NCBI GenBank assembly: GCA_013397115.1 | Contig: VWZW01004616.1 | Span: 314,420 to 378,419, forward strand | Length of the DNA: 64,000 nt | Origin: Edolisoma coerulescens | Taxonomy: Eukaryota; Chordata; Aves; Passeriformes; Campephagidae | Direction: 5' to 3' | Shown: positions 44,931 through 56,819 of the stretch, piece by piece | Position numbering within the stretch: position 1 is the stretch's first letter | Layout: each line of letters starts with the position of its first letter | Notes under the pieces: model-generated | Database searches by the model: none | What the model was told of the DNA's origin: nothing | What the model saw: only the letters and a program-made list of their open reading frames with translations | Position numbers and translations under genes: made by a program

Positions 44931-47900
44931 TTGACTTAGAGCAGTTTTACTGCCAAATAAGTGAATTAATTCAAATATCCAACATCAGTATTTTTCATAG
45001 AAATATTTTTTTCCCCAAAAATGGTCTTTAAATAAACACAGAAGTTCTTTGTGAAAAACTGTCAACATTTTCAGTATTTCCTATGTCAACGTAATTCTAT
45101 GCTTTTCAAAATTTGCAAAATCACTCCTGCTATTTTTTAGTAAATACTGATAAAATACAGCTAATGAATTAGGTCATTGAGTATTTAGACAACAGTTTCA
45201 GATTAAAGTTAATTAATCTGATTTCAGATGAAAGTCACAAAACCAGCTGTAAATTAAGCCTAGCAAAGTGGAAACAAATAATCATTTCAACATCTTTTGA
45301 CAAAGCGTTTTCTTGGTTTTCAACAGCACTGAGAGCCCAGATCACAACTTTAACTTTCCAAAGCATTTCCAAATGCTTTTCATCCTAGAGCAGATACTTC
45401 AGCAGCTTAGGACAGAAAAAGCAAAGACTACTTCTACTCACACCTTTCTAGTCAAAAAAGTTGTGCTGGTAGTGGCAAATCAGCCACCAACCTGCCGACA
45501 CAAAAAAGCCAACCTTCAAAAGGGCCGAGGTAAAACAAGGCAGCTATACCAATATTTGCACAGATTTGTCCAAGAGTGAGTAAGTTCTTTGAGCTACAGG
45601 AGGCACGAGTGCCTGAAGAAGTGAGTCACCCCGAGGATGGACAGCAGGGTGTCCCTCAGAGAGATAAGCAGCGCTTGATGCCCAGGCAGCTGGCATGCTG
45701 CCAACCATCCCATTTCTCCATTTCAGCTGGAGTTTTGCACAGGAGGCAGGAGGCCAGCAGGGAACTGAGGGCGGCTGGGAGGGAGAATGGGAGCAGCACC
45801 ACAAATTGCGTGTCCTTCCAGGAGTCCTTAATCCTGTGTGACATGTGCCACTGCTTACAAATCCACGTAGAGCCAGGCCTGTTTTCCACACTGCTGCACT
45901 GTGCAGAAAGATTGCCAGTGCCCTGCTCAAGCACTTTCCTGCTGGTATTGCACAGGTTCAAATGGCAGCAAATTCTCTTTTCCTCTTTCTGACTGAGTTC
46001 TTACTCAATTTACAGAATTCAATCTGACCCTGTGAGACGTATTCACGACAAGAAACTCCAATTCACACCAGAATTCTGCAAGTGAGGTTAACCAGCATTC
46101 AGCTACAGTTGCAGGCACAAACACATGCATCTTCAGTTTGGAAGCTGTGCTGGTCCATTGCTGGGTCCTAAGACAGCAAGCATCTAAATTTAGCTAATTC
46201 TAGCTCTAGGAAAATATGGCAGCGCTCTGGAAAAATATACCATCAGTTCAAACAAATAAGAAATAGATTTCTTCAATTATACAAATTTCCAGTATGTTTT
46301 ACCACACATTCAAAACAAAAAAGGAAAAAAAAACATTAAAAAAAAAAGATAACCCAAAACATTCACAGATGTTACGGCACTGATCTTAGCATGGGAAACT
46401 GGTGGAGTTCAGATGACCCAATGAAGCAACCTCAGCCTACAAAAAGACCAAATCTTGACAGTGTTTGACCAGTCTCAGCCCCAATGTGCTGAACTAGTCA
46501 CCCTTTCCTCTCCTTATAAAATGTGCCTTTAGGACAAGCAACCTGAGCTAAATATTAGGTTTATCACCTTTGGTGGCAGGCCTGGTATGTACATTGAGGC
46601 TAGAAGACATTTGAGTCTTACAGCTTTCTTCTCCTAGTTTTTCACAGCTCAGGAGAAATCTTTGTTGATAGTGGTGTTGGTAATGGCTTTCAGCATTACT
46701 TGTTCTCTATCACCTCCAGTTTCACTGGCATGAAAAAACAGTCATTGCTAAGCATTGTTAAAAATATTAACTCTCCTGATGAAGCAAATGGAATCAAACT
46801 GTTGCTAGATGGTAGCACAAATCATCAGGAAATTGTCTCTTAGACCATGTCTACACAGATCTCTGTCCTCCAACACAGAACCTGACCAACAATCAGAACT
46901 TGAGAATTATCAGACAATTTTTTTCCCCATGAATTCAGGCTAGTCAGGGATCTAACTGGAGGCAGCCAAGTCTGTAACTCTTGTCCCACAAACCTGATGT
47001 CAAAAATACTGCCTCGAGTAAGTCTCAGCAAGAGCCAGGTGCCCAGGTTCCCAAATATGACTTGAAAACCCATATTATTGTGTTGACAAAGGGTAAAAAG
47101 GGCAAAATGCCAGAGACACTGAATTCAAAGAGGGCTTTTTCCTCTTTCAGAGAAAATCTAACCCTGACTGAAAGCACAGCAAGAAATAACAACTGTAACT
47201 ACCACTTCAACCGAGTGTGAGGCAAAAGTGCCGTCTAGAGCTTCCACCCTCCTTCCCAGTGCTGGCTCGGTGACTGGCATTCATCCCTGGGGAGCAGGAA
47301 GCCTGAGCCCTGGCCCTGCTCAGTACCAGACCATGAGGAGGGTACTGGGTGCCCCTGCTCTGCGGACTGAGGGTGCCCTGCTGCCTGCTGACCCTAAGGG
47401 CAGCCCACCTCCTTCTCATCCAAACCTTTGGATACAGGCAACAAATTAGGAGCTTTGGGGTCTAAATTGGGAGTCTTGATTCTGGAATGTTTCCTTTGGA
47501 GAATAGGGCCTGCAAGGTCCAATGAAGATGTACCCTTCTTTGGGAAGCAAGCCAGTGCAGAGCCACATGTTACTCCACACCTTCTGTATGCCTGTGCACA
47601 TCCATGACACATCATCGAGGAAAGACACGCCGGGATATTTAGGGCTCTGTAGTTCTGTCTCAGTTAACAGAAGAGCCATTTTCAGTCACCCTCCATTGCA
47701 ACCCAGACTTGCCCAGCTCTGCTCACGCTGTTGCTTAAGGAGAAGGGATGTCAGGAGCCCTTGGACACACTGCAGAGCACATTTACCGCCCCTTCTGCCC
47801 TTTCCCTGATGTCACTTTTTTATTATGACATTATACCAAGCCACAATGGGGATTAACCACCCCTGTATAAGCTTATTATAGGCTTATGCAGGCTGCTAGA

Positions 47901-50900
47901 GCTTGACTTTGGATGGCATTTATTTTAATGAGCCTCAGGCTGATGCCACTATTACACCCATGATTGTATATCCCCATCAAGCGCTAAAATGAATGCGGAA
48001 GATAACATGAAGTTGATTTATACAGTGTCTACACAAAGGTGTCAAAATCCTGATGACAAACACTGAAAAAAAGCTGGCTGATGATGCAATGGCAAAATAA
48101 AAACGTTGAGGTGAAACTAAGGGAATAATTATGGTCCATAAAAAACCAGCACTGCCAAGTGAGTAACACTTGGTGATGATAACTACTTGCATGTACTCTG
48201 CAACACTCACCCGCAGCAATGGATATGCAAAGGCTTAACTTGCGCACATCAAAGCACACAGTGCAAGCAAGGGAGCAAACCAGCCAATTCCACTTATCAA
48301 AAAATTGGGAGGGGAGAAAGAGGGTTTTCTTCAAATTATACAGCTGTGCAGCGCTGAATTAGCTATGTCTAGCTGTGGATTAATAGCAGGATATTCAACA
48401 CTGAAGATAGCCCCCAGAAAAAGATGGAATTCAGTATTTCTTCATTCTAACTGCTAGCTGAGGCAACGAAATTAGGATAAGCAGCTGAAAGCAAGGACAA
48501 CCTGTTCTAGTCACCTCTGTAAGAACTAGAGCAGCAAGAGACATTAAAAAACTGATTTGTGAGAAATCTGTACTAATTCTCTTTGCAACTCACAGACAAT
48601 TTCATTGGAACTCTCTCGCTATTGTTAAACAAAACCAAGTGTCTTTAACACAGGCAGAAAAACAAATATGGGCCGACCAAGAAGAAAGTTAAACCAGCAC
48701 TGAGTGTCTCAGCTCCACTTATTAATTTCATCACCAAAAGACATGGCTAGGCCTGCACTGACTCAGGAAATGTGTGAAAAGAGGTTCCTCAGTCGAACAC
48801 GTCCACAGAACTTCATTAACTTTCCTTCTGATCCCAGAACAGTAGGACTGAAGCCAATATACTCTGCAACAATTTCCTTCCCAGCTAGTGCAGGCAGAGG
48901 TACTGACTGCCATGTGCACTGCAGCATGCTGGTGAGTCTGGTGAAAAATTTCTACATAATAGAGAAATAATGGTAATACTGGGCTACCTTTTTTTGCTTT
49001 TTCCTTTAATACCTGCATTTTATGCGACTACAGAGTTTTCAAACAGCTATATCATAACAGTCTGTCGCAAGCGTATTGGGTGTTTCAGTTTGCCAGACCT
49101 GTCATAATAAATTAATTACAGGATGTTGCAGAAGTGGCTGAGTTCCAGCAGCATCTTGCACAGTTTAATATAGACCTATTTCCCCATTTCGATGTATTTG
49201 TGGTTAGATAAATCCTCAGAAAATTTACAGCTGCTACACACTAGTTTATTATACTCCCTGCCTTTGCAGGCGATATAAATGCAACAAAAATTTGAAGTCT
49301 GCTCAGAGCATAGATTTTACTGATACTGCTTTACCGGTGTGGAAACGCTTTTTCCGCTAAAAGTGGCATCTGCAGTTTCTGCTGATTGTTTGCATTTGAG
49401 CATTACACAGAACTTGTAAAATTGCTTGTCACAGCCAAACATAGTGCAAATTCATTTGGCTTGACAAAGTCCTCACAAACAATCAGGTGGACAAAGTTTT
49501 AGATGAAATGTAGAGCTGATATCTTCATCTATGACTGCAAGATAGAAAACGTTTTCCCAGCCTTTAAAGTTAGTATACACTAATTGCAGCCATGATGTTG
49601 CCTAAACCTTGCTGCTTTTGCTGGAGCTTTGAGTATAGGGGTCCATCTACTCCAAGCAGCTTGCAGGACAGGGACTCCAGATAAATATCTCACTGCTGGT
49701 AAACTGACCCTTCTGAAGGGGAGGGCAGCAAGCAAACTGCATACAACAGATGAACAAAAGACAAAACTCTCCAAAACCACTGTGAGCAGAACACATCAAC
49801 GTGTAAGGAAAGGATCATATGATATTAAATGTTTAAAAGAGCAGCTTGAGTCTTGGTGTGAAGTTCCAATCTCTGCTGCAGCTTTTTTGTGCCAGATGAA
49901 GAAGCTGGAGAGGACTGAATCAAGGGAGAGGTGCCTATTGCAACAGACAACAACTATAGAGGTGCCTCCTGAAGACCTGTACCAGAAATTAGGGAATGAA
50001 AGCTTCATCTATCCCAACAGCTCTGGAAGTCATAGACTATGTGGAACTTTGCAGGCTGTAGCTCAGAGTTAGAACACCAGTTAGAACACTGGAGAGACAC
50101 AGAATGTTGTTCATGGGTTCTGAGAGTTCATCCAGAAAGCTTCTGTAAATGGTACAAAACAAATGTTTTAAAAAGTGAAGTGGTTAAATATCTGAATTTC
50201 TGAAGTCTAAAAAACATGACTGGAGCAACCAAAACTCTGCTATAATGCACCTACACGCTATCTTCTGTTCCTTCTTCTTAAGTTCCAATTTCTAATTGCC
50301 ACATTTTTGCAAGACTCCCCCAGACAGCAGCTTTCTTCTCAAGTTGCTTATTTCCCTCTCTCAGACCTCCTCTTGTTTCTATTCCCTACACCCAGCAGTT
50401 TTGTTCCTAATGCATGTATGCTAAACTCCAAGCAATAAACCCCCTTGAACTAACACAGTATATTTTTATGAGTGCAGGTGTACATCCATAAGTTAATTTG
50501 TCCGAAATATTCTGTATGGACATTGGACAGAATGCTAAGGGAAAAACCCCGGACTACCAACCTCTACACGAATCTTCCTGGCCTCCCTCCACTACTCAGA
50601 AAACACTTCTATCCCCTCCCAATTTCCACATCCATAAAATAGGTTGCACTGCATACATACTAATTCCATACGTGCTGGAAAAGGATCATTAAAAAAGCCC
50701 ATCACTCTTTGTGTTTACCAAACAAGTGTTTTTGCCTTAGTCTGTTCCCGCCTTAAACGAAGTATTTCCTATTCACCTGAGTAATTAGAGCAGAAGGATG
50801 TAGTGAATGAAGTGCCTCATTATCAAGTTTGCATCCACGGTCCCTGCAGAATGGCTACCATGCCGGCTATTTTTCATAGCTGTCTGCTTTTCCTTGTAAT

Positions 50901-53900
50901 GGGCCATTGTTAACCCTAAATGATCCTGACATTCAATTCTCCATCAGACAATTGCGTCCAGCCGGCAGATTTAGTTCACTAGTCAACAGAGACTTTCGGT
51001 TGTCATGTTCCTCTGTGTTCTCATTAGCCCTTGTTTGACTGTGATCCATCCCCTACTGCCTTCTGAATTAAGTGATGCTACAAAATACACTTACTATGTT
51101 TTATGATGTCTGTTCCTCAAACTATTTTAAGGAAAAAAACTAAATGCAATTTGATGGCTATTGGGAAACACAGGAAAAACGTGGCCATCCATTTTCTTCT
51201 GCGTTGCTGATTTATGCAGTTCTCGATATCTCTGCCATATCATAAAAACATAACAGCAAGTGGTGTAACCACACACACAAAACCTACAAACACCAGAACA
51301 ATGAAAGACCCACGATGCTGATATCGCAAGGCAGCTATAAATATCTAATATTCACACTTTTTAAAGCAACATTTTATCTGGTTTGTTCCAGTAATGAACT
51401 CGTGTCACCCTCTAAGGAAGTCTCACTGAGACTTTTATAACTCTTGCATTTTAATTCACACATCATGGCTCAGGGAGCAATTTTGCAGGACACTCATAAT
51501 GCTTCATCTAAAAAAAAAAAGGAAAAATTTCAGTAGGCAATCTAAATCCTTCTGGAATTCTTTTCTTCCACTGAAATTTAAGTCCTCTACGTACATAGAC
51601 AATATTCAGCAAATGTATATGATATTCACTGTAGTGATTTTAGAAAATATATAGATTGCATTAACACAGAAACAAGAAGCATTATATAAAGTTTTTAAAT
51701 TAGAAACTTCTTTTTAAACCATTACGCTAATCCAAACTGTTTAAAAGTTTTATCCTTTTTTATAAATTTAAAATCCCAACAGCAATGTCTGAAGAATAAA
51801 GACTCTACTAACACCAAAAAGCAGTTCTTAAAATGAATGTATCAGTCATATTTCTGAACAAAAGGTAAAAACTGTCGTTGCCATTGTGCCATGCTCATAA
51901 TTTGTTAAAGAGATTTTAGGGTGAAGGCTCTAATTTTAATACTGAAGGATCATAGACTTTTTAAAATTTCAGATATTTTTGTTCCTTTTCTGTTAAATGA
52001 ATACAGAAAACTAGCACCACAGTGACACTGTGTATAAAGGAATAGAAGTCTCTAACCAACCATGTGGTATGGAAGAAAAAAAAATTATAGAAGCAAAACA
52101 AAAGCTATTGCAATTACAAGAAAATATTATGAAAAGTTTATTTTCAACTCCTGCATTTTCATGTTTGGCTCTTATCTGATTCCTTCTGCTTAATTGTTAT
52201 TTGGAACTGTGCCTTGGAAGACACTACTGCTGCCTCTCCTCTCAATTTGGAAAGTGTGGCAAAGCAGCTCTATTCAGCTTCAGAGCAGTGAACATAATTG
52301 GAGCCCTAGTTCGCAAGCATGAAAGGAGGTGCTGTGCCTTTGATTAGAACTACCATCTCTCTGTGGTGTTTATCTGAAGTGTTATTTCTGTCTTCAGTGT
52401 CGACAATGGCAAATTAACATTTTACAATGCTTTCCAATGAGCTCCCAGATCCTGGCTACTGCTCAACTCTCCCTGACGTGGAGCCTGATGTCACGTTCTG
52501 CCCTTGTTTTAAACGTGACCCAGGACATTTTAAGAAATGTAAGATGTCGAGATTTTTCCTCTTTATAAAATCTCTAAATGCCACATGTCACACAGGATGA
52601 TGAGCTGAAACACACCACAGGGACATAAGAGGTAGGGAGCCTTGACAGAATCAGGCAGCCCCAGGACTAAGGTAATTTTACACCACCTCTGACTGGGGAA
52701 AGAGACAATTCTAAGTTTCCAGTACACATACACAAGCCCCATTTAGGGCAGGGCTCCATGCACATACTCTAGGCAGAGCAAAGTTAGGACTGCTGGCAAA
52801 CAACAACTACCAGTGGAGCGAAAAAAAGAGTATTTGCTGCTGTGCTTTACTCGAAAGAAAAAAGTTTACAGGTTTTTCTGGCTTCAAAACATGTGCAAGG
52901 AAGATATTACAATACACAGCAACTACTCCTCTGCATCTGGGTGCATTTCACACATCAGTGCCCACCATTGTTATTTTCACTTCTTTTTTTAATGGAATCA
53001 AGTGCCCTGTCTACTAAATAAGGGCTTTCTAATTTTATGTTATTTATTGCTTCAGAGGGGGAGGAGAAAGAATTTCCTAGCAGAGTAAAAATAAACTGGA
53101 CATCATCAGCCAGAAAAAATCCCAACACTAACTGATAGAAAGTGTTTTGTTTAATATAAAATATAAATTATTTAACACCGTAGATAATTAGTGAAGTCAT
53201 TAGTAAAAGTTCACAAAATAATACTCAAGTAAAAAAATAGATTAATGACGCTTACAAGTGAATAAGGACTACAAGTAAAACAAATAGCACAGCTGGATAT
53301 GAAATATTTCACTCAGACAAAAGAAAGTATATTTGGCAAGAGTGCTGCCAAAGCAGCCAGGAACTCTGACAAAACTGCAATGAATCTTTACTATGTGCAG
53401 CACACCTCATTTGAAAAATGTAACTGCCTGGAATTTGCAACACTAATTTATTTTGATAAGAACACGTAGTCCTACTGAAGACAATGTAGTTGCATAGGTA
53501 GTTATTCCACAATTCCCTTCAGAGCTGAAAAATGCAGTCCAAACAGATATTTGATGTCAGGAAAATATTTTTTAAAAGCTTATGTTTTCAGGTACACCTT
53601 AATGTCAGCACTCCTTTGGTTTTTTACTATTCTGAACACTCTTCTATTTTACTTACAGCATACTTTAAAATGCTAATTTAATAACTTACGTAGTGGTTGG
53701 GCTTGTTTTGCTCTAGACCCCACTTTTTCACTTGATTCTCTCCTCCCAATGGATTGATCTACAGCCCACACAAATGCCTAAGTGAAGGTTTAATCAGATA
53801 TCAAATTAGGAAACATTGTATTTAACAGTTTCAGTTCTTTTCCAGTCCAGTGAGGAGCTGAACCTCCAGGTTCTGTTGATTTCAAGGAACCCAGGGCAAA

Positions 53901-54061
53901 AGTCATCCAAAACTGGTTTGCACCATTGATAAGTCACAACTGGTACCATTTTGCATATTTAAGTATTTAAATTTCTTTGTTTGTTGTTAATCCTAGAGGA
54001 GAGATCATAATTGCTGCCTTCAACATGTCTAATGAACATCACCCCGGTATTCAGAAATAAA
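44931..54061. other. Intergenic sequence, no gene recognised
   Basis: Non-coding, AT-rich from about 50700. Open frames at 45313-45579, 45576-45992 and 49629-50072 are not recognised. The 3' UTR of the minus-strand gene ending at 54062 probably extends leftward into this stretch, but I could not fix its poly(A) site. Confidence 0.45.
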
Positions 54062-54299
54062 TTATGCCTCTGCGTCATGGCATTCGGGCTCAAAGGCAAT
54101 ATTTGTCCTTCCATTTGTGCTTAAGTTTGAGCCTCTCACTGCCTTTTTCTTCTTCTTCTTCAATTCCACCCCATGGGATGTAGGTTCGTTTTCAACACCA
54201 TTAGCCGTAACTGATGACAGAGGAGTATCGATACTCATTAAGTTGTGCTGATTTTCTCTCTCATTCCTTTGTATCCTTTTCTTCTTTTCCTTTGTACCT
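54062..54299 (-). CDS. Terminal coding exon of a minus-strand gene, AHI1 by position (sequence not recognised)
   Basis: On the minus strand a pyrimidine-rich acceptor (ttatatccaccttcctctag) precedes 238 bases. These encode GTKEKKKRIQRNERENQHNL, a middle part, then VELKKKKKKAVRGSNL and a C-terminus ending PECHDAEA, with TAA at 54064-54062. It is a lysine-rich, probably disordered tail. In other vertebrates AHI1 (Jouberin, a ciliary WD40/SH3 scaffold) lies 3' of MYB in convergent orientation, and a gap of about 27 kb fits a compact bird genome. The sequence does not look like the mammalian AHI1 C-terminus as I recall it, so it may be a diverged or alternative end, or another gene. No SH3 exon is visible in the window. 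Confidence 0.5.
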
Positions 54300-56712
54300 C
54301 TAGAGGAAGGTGGATATAAAAAGAGTAAAAGAAACACAAAGTTAGCCCAAATTTAGAGCGTTTTCCACCTACAGCTGATGTGTTAGAGCAATTGTCTGCC
54401 TGTCCTCTTGAGCACAATGCTGAAACAACTACAAAAACTACTGTTCCACAGCAGAACAAAGACAGAAAAACCATGAAGACAAAATACGAGACCACTCCAC
54501 TAGTCTACTTTTCATCATAGCATTGCTTTGAAAAAAACTGCTCATGATCTTAAAAATCAGCTCGTCTTGATCAGTAGACAACAGATGTAATTAAAAAATA
54601 CAAATTACCAGTCTCCTCCTCTCATAAAAGCAATTGCACTTGTTTTTTTTTTACTTTCCTAAGCTCAGACACCAAAAACTTACAATTAAGGAGAGATTCC
54701 TGGCTTATTTATGCAACAAGAATAGGACAGGCAGTCAAACTACTTAAGATTAGTTTTTCCATTTTAATTTGCCTGAACGAGGACAGAGTCAGAAATCACT
54801 TTAATGTCTATTTATGCTTATCAGCTGTCATACAGTACCAAAAGGATCAGTCAAGCTCCTGCATCCCAGTTAATGCCTCTAACTGGTCTTGCACATGATG
54901 GCAGGGATTATGCAGATGTTACACCACTCCTACCACGAATTTCCACTCTTGGCAGAAGTTGTAACTCTATTTAACTATAAATATGTAACAATACTTTGAC
55001 TCTAACCTTCCAAAGGAAGGCATTGTCTTTGTTAAAAAATTGTATTTTTGTGCCTAGCACAAAAGGGTCTTGGTTTATGGCCTGAATTGTTATGTTTAAT
55101 GCTGCTGAAACACACAAGCAAATGGATGAATCGAGACCGAAGAATGTAATGTGCGTCTTTTCTACAAAAAGGGTGCTACAAGTGCTGCACTGTTGATGGT
55201 ACTGTCCTAATGTAATCAGATTTTATAGATGAAAATGTTTACACATCAGCCTTGCTAATGGACTGATGAATATCTGCCTGTAGTTGGAATTTTTTTTTAA
55301 GCTAAACTGTACACTTATGAATACGTGGATTGTTGCAGCTCTAGTACTGGAACATCCTAAGGAAAACGTTCTGGAGTCTAAGACCCTCTGTGTTAGGAGA
55401 ACAACTTGAGAAGTACTGCTGCATGACAAAACTGGGGTAGAAAGTCATAATTATTCAGTGATACAAGTACCAATGTACCAAACCGAGTGTACAGCTGGGT
55501 CTCGTGTAAATCTATGCAGAGGGCACTACCTAGTGCAGCTCAACAAAACCATACAATGGGAACAGGTCTAAGGACAAAATGGCTGTACTGACAAGTAGCA
55601 GCTAATCATTAATATTCAAAGCGTAAGGTTACTCTGCTATTTCCAATGTAAAGCTACTCGAATTTTGAGAAGCAGTTTTCGTCTTTTTATTATTTGAACA
55701 TCAGATGTGATGATGCATCGAAACTTAGATTAAAAACACTTAGCATCATTCTGCTATTTCTTCTAGAGTCTGCAGAAGACAGGTTAGCTGCTTGGCTAAG
55801 ATAGAAGTCTACTACCATCCTGTATAAAATTTGTTTTCCTATTGCAAAACTGTATTTTCCACCCCGAAATTCTCAAAAAATGGACATTTCATAAGGACTT
55901 GCCATTCACGTTCTTTTACAGCAGGTACTGTGGCCATAGTGAACAATACTGTTCTAATAAGCAAGCCAGCAATCATTTATTTGGCTTAGTGAGTTGTGCA
56001 GGTGTTAAAGTTTCACTTCTCCATTATTGAAAGTGTCTACTCTGCAACCACATCTTGCTTGATTCTTACGAATTATGCAGTAAATACATTTCATACCATG
56101 TACATCAATGTGACATGGATATTAAGTGTATTTTCACAGAAAACAGGAAAATAACAGTATCAGGTCAAGCAACTATTTAAGTACAGATTGGACTGGATCT
56201 CAACTCATGTTGATATTGCTGTTAGATGCTGAAATATAAACCTTTTCCAGTTAAGATGGCAATACTTGCATGCATGTAAATTTTTAAGGATATTTCAAGA
56301 CACATCGACTGCAGTGAGCAAGAAAACTACTGTCCTGTCACAGCCTTGGCAGGTCATGTTTTTGGTAACAGTAAAGTGAGAGTTTTCATAAAAAATAGGC
56401 AGCCATGTTTCTGAACTGTTTTATTATCTGATCTGTGCTGTATAAATACCTATAAACAGAATTACTGAGAGTTTTTCAAACTAGTGGCATCAGCAGCGTC
56501 AGAGGATCCTGTTCTCTTCTAGCTCTCAAAATCAGGCAACAGCTTGTAGTCTTTTCCAGAAAAAACCTGGTACATGTGGTCACTGTTAGGAAGTGCCATG
56601 ACATGGAGCATGCATGAATTCAGACTGGAATCTCTATGATGCTCCTGCTCCCTATAGTTCAGGATGAGAGAGCACATTCTACCGACTAAAGGATGTAGGT
56701 GTCTTCACTCAC
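54300..56712 (-). other. Intron or intergenic DNA between candidate minus-strand exons
   Basis: Non-coding. It holds an old SINE-like fragment (54992-55085). No recognised exon. Confidence 0.4.
54992..55085 (+). repeat. Ancient SINE-like repeat fragment
   Basis: ttgactctaaccttccaaag, followed by gtgcctagcacaaaagggtc and ttggtttatggcc, parallels the repeat tail at 24088-24170 (gcctagcacaatggggtcctggtcc type). Confidence 0.4.
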
Positions 56713-56819
56713 CTTTTTGAAATGTAACTGAAGTGATTTTGGGGCTCTATTCCTTTGGTGTGACAACTTCTCAAGATACCCTTAGTTTCCATTAAAATGA
56801 ACATTTGTATTTGGTATGA
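56713..56819 (-). CDS. Candidate upstream coding exon of the same minus-strand gene
   Basis: On the minus strand an acceptor (ggattttcag) and a strong donor (AAAAAG|GTGAGT) bound 107 bases that are open in one frame, starting SYQIQMFILMETKG and ending HFSYISK. It ends two bases into a codon, which is the phase the exon at 54299-54062 needs (AG plus A gives Arg). The upstream pyrimidine tract is weak and 35 open codons can occur by chance, so it is tentative. Confidence 0.28.

Noticed and set aside
45576..45992. 138-codon plus-strand frame, with long frames also open antisense
   Set aside because: Open on both strands with no domain; typical of compositional chance.
49629..50072. 147-codon plus-strand open frame with protein-like segments
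   Set aside because: I could not place it in any family and saw no paired splice sites; worth a database search but not annotated.
54238..54495. Minus-strand frame with a hydrophobic stretch (YFVFMVFLSLFCCGTVVFVV) next to the terminal exon
   Set aside because: It is in a different frame from the terminal exon and runs through that exon's acceptor tract, so the hydrophobic run is best explained by T-rich intron sequence.
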